Source: Flavobacteriales bacterium UBA952 (GTDB lineage Bacteria; Bacteroidota; Bacteroidia; Flavobacteriales_D; Crocinitomicaceae). From it: a stretch of 64,000 nt of DNA. Below, in pieces: positions 59,119 to 64,000 of this stretch (positions are counted from its first letter, which is position 1; each line of letters opens with the position of its first letter). Position numbers and translations under genes: made by a program. The notes below the pieces were generated by a model that saw only the letters and a list, made by a program, of their open reading frames with translations, was not told the DNA's origin and ran no database searches. The DNA is taken from contig DBCS01000008.1 in the NCBI GenBank assembly GCA_002293185.1, forward strand, positions 395,085 to 459,084. Reading direction: 5' to 3'.

Positions 59119-61563
59119 TTAATAAACCTTCGGAAAACTTTGCGGATCGAGGTCGTGCATCATGTCCAAGACTTTTTCAATGATGTCGTCGATATTGGGC
59201 TTGCTAAAGTAGTCGCCGTCGGAGCCATAGGCGGGGCGGTGATCTTTGGCAGCCATGGTTTGCGGCGCGAGGTCTAGATATTGGTAGCCGTTTTGCTTCA
59301 CTAGAATTTGATCTAGCATGAATGCACTGGCTCCGCTACTTACATCCTCGTCTACGATCAGCAAGGCATTGGTTTTGGCCAAAGATTTGGAGATAAGGTG
59401 CTCGGAATCAAATGGCAGTAATGTTTGCGCATCGATGAGCTCTACAGCAATGCCCATGGCAGTAAGTTGCTGGACTGCGAGTTCGCAAATATTGAAAGTT
59501 GATCCGTAAGATACGAGTGTGAGGTCGGTTCCTTCTTGTACAATTTCAGGAGAGCCTAGCGGTTCGGTGAACTCCCCAAAATTGATAGGCATGCGTTCTT
59601 TTGTTCGGTAGCCGTTCAAGGGTTCAATTACGAGTGCAGGTTCGTCGGATTTTAATAACGTATTGTAAAAGGCCGCGGCTTTAGTCATGTTGCGCGGTAC
59701 ACAAACGTGGATTCCTCTAAGCGCATTGATGATCATGCCCATTGGTGAGCCGCTGTGCCAAATACCTTCTAAACGATGCCCACGCGTAGAAATAATGAGT
59801 GGCGCCTTCTGCCCGCCTTTGGTACGGTATTGGACTGTAGCGAGGTCATCTGATAAGATTTGAATCCCGTAGAGTAGGTAATCTAGGTATTGGATTTCGG
59901 CAATTGGGCGCAAGCCACGCATAGCCATACCGATGCCTTGCCCAATAATTGTGCATTCGCGAATACCGGTATCTGAAACGCGCAAATTGCCAAATTGCTC
60001 TTGCAAGCCCTCTAGACTTTGATTAACGCCACCAATTCTGCCAGCGTCTTCGCCAAAAACAAGTACTTCAGGGCGGGTTTCTAATATTTTTCGGTAGTTT
60101 TCGCGCAAAATAATACGACCGTCTTCTAGTTGTGTTTCGGCCGTGTAAGCAACCGGAACTTTTTCAATATTTGCAACGCGCTCGTTAGAGTTGGAGAATA
60201 AATAGGAACTGTAGCGATCTTGCGCTTTGTGCTGGATGCGTTGTACCCATGTAACCAATGCGGAACGTTGAGGACTTTTATCTTGGAGATTTTGGCGTAA
60301 GAGCAAACGCGCATGGGTAAGGAGGTCACGGCGAATGCTGTCTTTTTCTTTGCTGAGCTGTTGGTGTATGTTGTTGGCACTTACATGTAATGGGTGTGAG
60401 GCATCAAAGCTAGAAAGAATGGCCAGAAGGTCATTTTTATCTTCAATGATATCTGCAGTGAAGGCTTTCCAAGCGTTGTTCTTAGCGTTTTTGACACGTT
60501 CTTTTGCAGCATTTGAAATACCTTCGAGCTCTTCTTCGGTAGCTAGGACTAGGCCTTTTTGTGCAAAAGACAAAATCCATTCTCTAAATTTGGCAATACA
60601 ATCAAAATCGGATTCCCATTGTAGGCGTTCTTCTGATTTGTAACGCTCGTGTGATCCGGAAGTAGAATGCCCTTGAGGTTGATTTACTTCCTTGACATGC
60701 ACCAGAACCGGAACATGTTGTTCGCGTGCAATTTGAACGGCTTTTTCGTAGGTTTCGCAAAGGTGTGCGTAGTCCCAGCCTTTGGTAATAAGAATTTCAA
60801 AGCCTTTTTGATTGGCATTGCGCTGAAAACCGGCTAGCGCATCTGAGATGCTGCCTTTGGTTGTTTGGAGTTCGCGCGGTACAGAAATGCCATAGCCGTC
60901 GTCCCAGACGGACATCACGAGCGGCACTTGCAGTACGCCCGCTGCATTCATGGTTTCCCAGAACGGACCTTCAGAAGTGGAGGCATCACCGATGGTCCCA
61001 AAGGCAACTTCATTGCCGCCGGCACTGAATTTTTTGAACGCTTCTATATCTTTTAGCGTTGGGTGTTCGCGGTATACTTTGGAGGCTTGCGCCAAGCCGA
61101 GTAAACGCGGCATTTGCCCTGCAGTAGGAGAGATATCGGAGGAGCTGTTTTTTTGCGCCATGAGGTCTTTCCATTGACCATTGGCATCTAGGTTACGTGT
61201 GGCATAATGCCCACCCATTTGACGGCCTGCAGATTGAGGCTCAATTGTTTGATCGGTATGGGCGTAGAGCCCAGCAAAATATTGCTCTAAGGTAAGGGCA
61301 GAGATCGCCATCATTAGCGTTTGGTCTCGGTAATAGCCCGAGCGGAAATCTCCGTCTTGAAATTGCTTGGCCAATGCAATTTGAGCAAGCTCTTTGCCGT
61401 CGCCGAATATACCAAATTTTGCTTTTCCGGTGAGCACCTCTTTGCGACCTAATAAGGAGGCTTCTCTGGATTCACAAGCCAATTGATAATCAAAGATTAC
61501 TTGTTGCTTGAAACTATTGAAGTCGAGATGCTCGCTTGTTGTTGTCGCTTTTTCTTTGGCCAT
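59119..61563 (-). CDS. Fused alpha-beta 2-oxoacid dehydrogenase E1 component
   Basis: Thiamine-diphosphate enzyme of 814 residues that oxidatively decarboxylates a 2-oxoacid and feeds an E2 lipoyl protein; the branched-chain type is most likely. The alpha half (about 15-340) has the TPP site GDASTSEGPFWETMNAAGV and WDDGYGISV. A linker (about 340-475) joins it to the beta half (about 480-814), with VLVFGEDAGRIGG, GIAMRGLRPIAEIQYLDYL and LTLVSYGSTF. Fusion of E1 alpha and beta is common in Bacteroidota. The substrate is inferred. I chose the ATG at 61563 because a -7 box lies at 61581-61588. Confidence 0.9.
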   Translation of the reverse strand: MAKEKATTTSEHLDFNSFKQQVIFDYQLACESREASLLGRKEVLTGKAKFGIFGDGKELAQIALAKQFQDGDFRSGYYRDQTLMMAISALTLEQYFAGLYAHTDQTIEPQSAGRQMGGHYATRNLDANGQWKDLMAQKNSSSDISPTAGQMPRLLGLAQASKVYREHPTLKDIEAFKKFSAGGNEVAFGTIGDASTSEGPFWETMNAAGVLQVPLVMSVWDDGYGISVPRELQTTKGSISDALAGFQRNANQKGFEILITKGWDYAHLCETYEKAVQIAREQHVPVLVHVKEVNQPQGHSTSGSHERYKSEERLQWESDFDCIAKFREWILSFAQKGLVLATEEELEGISNAAKERVKNAKNNAWKAFTADIIEDKNDLLAILSSFDASHPLHVSANNIHQQLSKEKDSIRRDLLTHARLLLRQNLQDKSPQRSALVTWVQRIQHKAQDRYSSYLFSNSNERVANIEKVPVAYTAETQLEDGRIILRENYRKILETRPEVLVFGEDAGRIGGVNQSLEGLQEQFGNLRVSDTGIRECTIIGQGIGMAMRGLRPIAEIQYLDYLLYGIQILSDDLATVQYRTKGGQKAPLIISTRGHRLEGIWHSGSPMGMIINALRGIHVCVPRNMTKAAAFYNTLLKSDEPALVIEPLNGYRTKERMPINFGEFTEPLGSPEIVQEGTDLTLVSYGSTFNICELAVQQLTAMGIAVELIDAQTLLPFDSEHLISKSLAKTNALLIVDEDVSSGASAFMLDQILVKQNGYQYLDLAPQTMAAKDHRPAYGSDGDYFSKPNIDDIIEKVLDMMHDLDPQSFPKVY

Positions 61564-61580
61564 TTTCTGTTGATTGCACA

Positions 61581-61588
61581 CAAATATA
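61581..61588 (-). promoter_or_regulatory. -7 box upstream of the E1 gene
   Basis: The reverse strand reads TATATTTG, an exact TAnnTTTG, 17 nt before the ATG at 61563. It fixes the start and rules out the longer in-frame version. Confidence 0.6.
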
Positions 61589-61636
61589 CGCAAAAAGGGC
61601 CTGATTTTTGTTCTAAAATGTGCAATTTTACCCCTG

Positions 61637-62338
61637 ATGAAACCAATACAACTCGAATTATGTGCAGCTTCCATGGAGGCACTTTCGCTCGCTAAGATAC
61701 ACCGTTTTGAGCGCATTGAACTCTGTCAAAATCTTGAACAAGGAGGCTTAACGCCATCTGCAGGGCTTATTCAACAGGCCTTAAATTTGGGTTTGGAAAC
61801 ACATGTGCTCATTCGGCCTCGTGCTGGAGGTTTTCATTACAGTCAAATAGAAATGGAGGTCATTCGCCAAGACATCCAATTTTGTCAGGCACTTGGCGTA
61901 AATGGAGTAGTAGTTGGTTTACTCAAAGCAAATTTCGAATTAGATAAGCACTTACTCCAAGAACTAAGGCAAATAGCTCCACAGTTAGACTGGACTTTTC
62001 ACCGTGCTTTTGATGAAAGTGTAGACTGGAAGCGTTCGCTTGACGTGCTGATTGAACTCGGTTTCAAGCGCGTACTTACCTCAGGTTTTGCCTCAAGTGT
62101 TGAGCTTGGAATTCCAGTTCTTGAACAAATGTGTCAGTATTCAGACGGCCGTATTGAAATCATGGCTGGAGGGGGCGTTAATGCGGGCAATATCCATAAA
62201 TTAGCACAATTAGCAAACCTGAGCGCTATACATTTTTCGGCAACCCAAAAAGAACTATTGGATGAAAATTCTGCCTTTTCGGAAACTATTTTAAGGGTGA
62301 ACGAAGCCAGACTGCAGCGCATCTTAGCGGCAATTTAA
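61637..62338 (+). CDS. cutC: CutC family protein
   Basis: A TIM-barrel protein of 233 residues, named for copper homeostasis although its biochemical role is unsettled. Marks of the family are LELCAASMEAL at the start, ERIELCQNLEQGGLTPS, VLIRPRAGGFHYS, TFHRAFDES, RVLTSGFASS and IMAGGGVNAGNI. I chose the ATG at 61637; a longer in-frame start at 61574 would overlap the divergent E1 promoter. It is divergent from the E1 gene and precedes the DEAD-box gene by about 80 nt. Confidence 0.93.
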   Translation: MKPIQLELCAASMEALSLAKIHRFERIELCQNLEQGGLTPSAGLIQQALNLGLETHVLIRPRAGGFHYSQIEMEVIRQDIQFCQALGVNGVVVGLLKANFELDKHLLQELRQIAPQLDWTFHRAFDESVDWKRSLDVLIELGFKRVLTSGFASSVELGIPVLEQMCQYSDGRIEIMAGGGVNAGNIHKLAQLANLSAIHFSATQKELLDENSAFSETILRVNEARLQRILAAI

Positions 62339-62359
62339 GAACACTCCATTTAATTTACT

Positions 62360-62367
62360 TACCTTTG
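62360..62367 (+). promoter_or_regulatory. -7 box upstream of the DEAD-box helicase
   Basis: TACCTTTG is an exact TAnnTTTG, 21 nt before an ATG at 62389 and 54 nt before the preferred ATG at 62422. Confidence 0.5.
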
Positions 62368-62421
62368 TAGTAATTCGACGGGTAAAAAATGTTGTTTGCC
62401 GCGTTCGAAAATCAAGATTAC

Positions 62422-63531
62422 ATGTTATTTAATGAATTACCACTGGAGCAAAAACTCCTTCAAGCCATCGCTGAAAAAGGCTATACAAATGCAACCCCAA
62501 TCCAAGAAAAAGCGATCCCACCGATTCTAGAAAAAAGAGACCTTATTGGTTTAGCCCAAACTGGCACTGGTAAAACCGCTGCTTTTGCGATTCCAATTTT
62601 AGAACTGCTTCATGCTAAAAAGCCGCTAGATGGCGGTATTCAAGCATTAATTGTTACACCTACCAGAGAGCTAGCTATTCAAATTGCCGATAATTTTAAA
62701 GAATATGGCAAGCATTTAGGCTTGCGTTCTTTGGTTGTTTTTGGTGGCGTAAAAGCGCATGCTCAAATTCAGACCTTGAAGCAAAAACCAGCTATACTCA
62801 TTGCAACTCCAGGTCGCTTACTAGATCTGCATCAGCAAGGATTCGTCAATCTCAAGCAGCTTTCAATCTTTGTATTAGACGAAGCCGACCGCATGCTCGA
62901 TATGGGTTTTATCCATGATGTCAAGCGTATTGTAAGGTTATTGCCAAAAGAGCGCCAAACCTTATTGTTCTCGGCAACCATGCCTAATGAGGTGAGAAGT
63001 CTCGCTCAGAGTTTGTTGCAAGATCCAATTGAGGTCACGGTAACGCCTGTTTCCTCCACGGTGGAGCGCATCGATCAATGCATGATCCACGTAGCGGACC
63101 GCAAGCACAAAGAAACCTCTCTAGTAGACTTACTCAAAAAAGACAAAGCAGAAAGCGTGTTGGTTTTCTCCAGAACGAAGCATGGCGCAGACAAATTGGT
63201 AAAAATGCTTGCTAAAAACAAGCTGGAGGCCATGGCCATCCACGGCAATAAATCCCAAAATGCGCGCCAAATGGCACTCAACAATTTTAAAGAAGGTAAA
63301 ATTAGAATTTTGGTTGCGACCGATATTGCTGCCCGTGGCATCGACATCTCTGGACTAGATCTGGTCATTAATACGGATGTCCCTACCGTTGCTGAAACCT
63401 ATGTGCACCGTATTGGCCGCACAGGTAGAGCAGGTAGAGATGGGCGCTCCGTCATTTTCTGTGAGCCAGAAGATCATAAATATTTCAAGGCAATTGAAAA
63501 ACTGATAGCAAAAAAAATACGGGTCGAATAA
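62422..63531 (+). CDS. DEAD-box RNA helicase, RhlE-like
   Basis: ATP-dependent RNA helicase of 369 residues, core only, without a long C-terminal tail. Motifs in order: Q motif (ATPIQEKAIP), motif I AQTGTGKTAAF, PTRELA, TPGRLLD, DEAD in VLDEADRMLDMGF, SAT, and motif VI HRIGRTGRAGRDG. Family members act in ribosome assembly or mRNA decay. An ATG at 62389 would add 11 residues; the ATG at 62422 (MLFNELPLEQKLLQAI) starts at the usual point for the family. The stop codon lies within the terminator hairpin. Confidence 0.93.
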   Translation: MLFNELPLEQKLLQAIAEKGYTNATPIQEKAIPPILEKRDLIGLAQTGTGKTAAFAIPILELLHAKKPLDGGIQALIVTPTRELAIQIADNFKEYGKHLGLRSLVVFGGVKAHAQIQTLKQKPAILIATPGRLLDLHQQGFVNLKQLSIFVLDEADRMLDMGFIHDVKRIVRLLPKERQTLLFSATMPNEVRSLAQSLLQDPIEVTVTPVSSTVERIDQCMIHVADRKHKETSLVDLLKKDKAESVLVFSRTKHGADKLVKMLAKNKLEAMAIHGNKSQNARQMALNNFKEGKIRILVATDIAARGIDISGLDLVINTDVPTVAETYVHRIGRTGRAGRDGRSVIFCEPEDHKYFKAIEKLIAKKIRVE

Positions 63532-63545
63532 CCCGTATTTTTTTT
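63511..63545. terminator. Bidirectional terminator overlapping the helicase stop codon
   Basis: TACGGGT (63518-63524) and ACCCGTA (63531-63537) pair around CGAATA, flanked by A7 and a long T run. The helicase TAA (63529-63531) spans the loop-stem junction. The converging gene to the right can use the same hairpin. Confidence 0.88.
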
Positions 63546-63563
63546 AATTCTTTGAAGCTCCCG

Positions 63564-64000
63564 TTAAATTGCGGCAATCTTGTCTGACATATATTCGCCA
63601 GATTTTAGTTTATTGACAATTTTAGAGAAGCATTCGATGGTGTATTTGACATCTGCAAGCGTGTGAGCTGCAGTAGGTATGAGACGCAAGATAATCATGC
63701 CTTTTGGTACAACAGGATACACTACCATTGAACAAAATACATTGTAGTTTTCGCGGAGATCAAAAATGAGGTTGGTCGCTTCTGGAATAGAACCACTGAG
63801 GTAAACTGGAGTAACGCAACTGTCCGTTGGACCTATTTCAAAGCCAGCAGCTTTTAAGCCGCTCTGTAGGGCGTGTGTGTTTTCCCATAGTTTGTTTTTG
63901 AGCTCGGGATGATTTCTCATTAATTCAAGGCGCTTGAGCAAACCGAGTACTAGTGCTATAGGCATGGCCTTCGCAAAAATTTGCGAGCGCATGTTGTAAC
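63564..64000 (-). CDS. Serine palmitoyltransferase-like PLP enzyme, C-terminal part (cut by window edge)
   Basis: The reverse strand is open from the window end to 63564. It gives about 145 residues of the C-terminal domain of an alpha-oxoamine synthase. The segment YNMRSQIFAKAMPIALVLGLLKRLE, DSCVTPVYLSGS, NYNVFCSMVVYPVVPKG and ILRLIPTAAHT match the Bacteroidota serine palmitoyltransferase type, which starts sphingolipid synthesis, more than KBL or BioF. The PLP lysine lies beyond the edge. The ATG at 63992 is internal, not a start. Confidence 0.82.
   Translation of the reverse strand, partial: YNMRSQIFAKAMPIALVLGLLKRLELMRNHPELKNKLWENTHALQSGLKAAGFEIGPTDSCVTPVYLSGSIPEATNLIFDLRENYNVFCSMVVYPVVPKGMIILRLIPTAAHTLADVKYTIECFSKIVNKLKSGEYMSDKIAAI

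Noticed and set aside
62389..62421. Longer helicase start at 62389
   Set aside because: The family normally begins about 15-20 residues before the Q motif, which fits 62422. The upstream ATG remains possible because the promoter lies before it.
1..64000. Insertion sequences, prophage, integrons, tRNA or rRNA genes
   Set aside because: No transposase, integrase, phage gene, terminal repeat or RNA-gene signature was seen. Gene-free stretches are short and explained by promoters, terminators or the riboswitch.

Overview
The window looks like a chromosomal segment of an aquatic member of the Bacteroidota, most likely Flavobacteriales. Three kinds of evidence support this. Six predicted exported proteins end in type IX secretion (T9SS) type A sorting domains. 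Promoters carry the Bacteroidota -7 box TAnnTTTG rather than a sigma-70 -10 box. Several families are typical of the phylum: fused SecDF, Rho with a Q-rich linker, DUF4199, DUF2452, SprB repeats and a serine-palmitoyltransferase-like enzyme. A proteorhodopsin points to sunlit water. Genes are densely packed with many ATGA or TAATG overlaps. I see no tRNA, rRNA, insertion sequence, prophage or CRISPR array.

Layout. 1-5056: fabI (cut by the window edge), a DUF3817 membrane protein, uvrB, a 48-codon gene with its own terminator, then fbaA-accD. 5098-10907: two large T9SS cargo proteins, one PNGase F-like with a LamG insert and one LVIVD propeller. 10937-14296: an overlapping operon of a GT2, a HAD phosphatase, a MORN/YwqK protein and a GT4. 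14368-17361: secDF. 17443-22970: an SprB-repeat T9SS protein, yaaA, DUF2452 and an FAD oxidoreductase. 23061-29100: a large exported coiled-coil protein, mpl, DUF4199 and rho. 29209-36311: dnaB with a conserved exported protein, and an overlapping operon dnaX / MenE-like ligase / membrane J protein / nth. 36368-41509: an Asp-box T9SS protein and a pair of M16 peptidases. 41572-46230: a repeat protein with an NlpC/P60 hydrolase, facing a four-gene operon of a PRTase, murQ, an agmatinase-like enzyme and a membrane protein. 46300-47940: a cobalamin riboswitch controlling a BtuG-like propeller, divergent from rpsO-pnp. 50576-58136: a MopE-like T9SS protein, an M1 peptidase with a barrel-like tail, and sppA. 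58308-64000: proteorhodopsin, a fused 2-oxoacid dehydrogenase E1, cutC, a DEAD-box helicase and a serine palmitoyltransferase-like gene (cut by the edge).

Functional threads. Mpl and MurQ both serve peptidoglycan recycling, and the NlpC/P60 protein may act on the same polymer. Many products are destined for the outer surface. The replication and repair genes are dnaB, dnaX, nth and uvrB.

The most interesting observations are these. (1) dnaX has a short zero frame ending just after an A10 run; the tau C-terminus lies in the -1 frame across an A-AAA-AAG heptamer. (2) A cobalamin riboswitch precedes a BtuG-like propeller that has a T9SS domain instead of a lipoprotein signal. (3) A recurring TAnnTTTG-N4/5-ATG layout suggests leaderless mRNAs for several genes. 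(4) There is a 48-aa gene upstream of uvrB. (5) Nth has lost every Fe-S cysteine. (6) A proteorhodopsin with a predicted carotenoid-type fenestration glycine has a 10-bp perfect dyad in its leader. All calls come from reading the sequence by eye; no database search was run.
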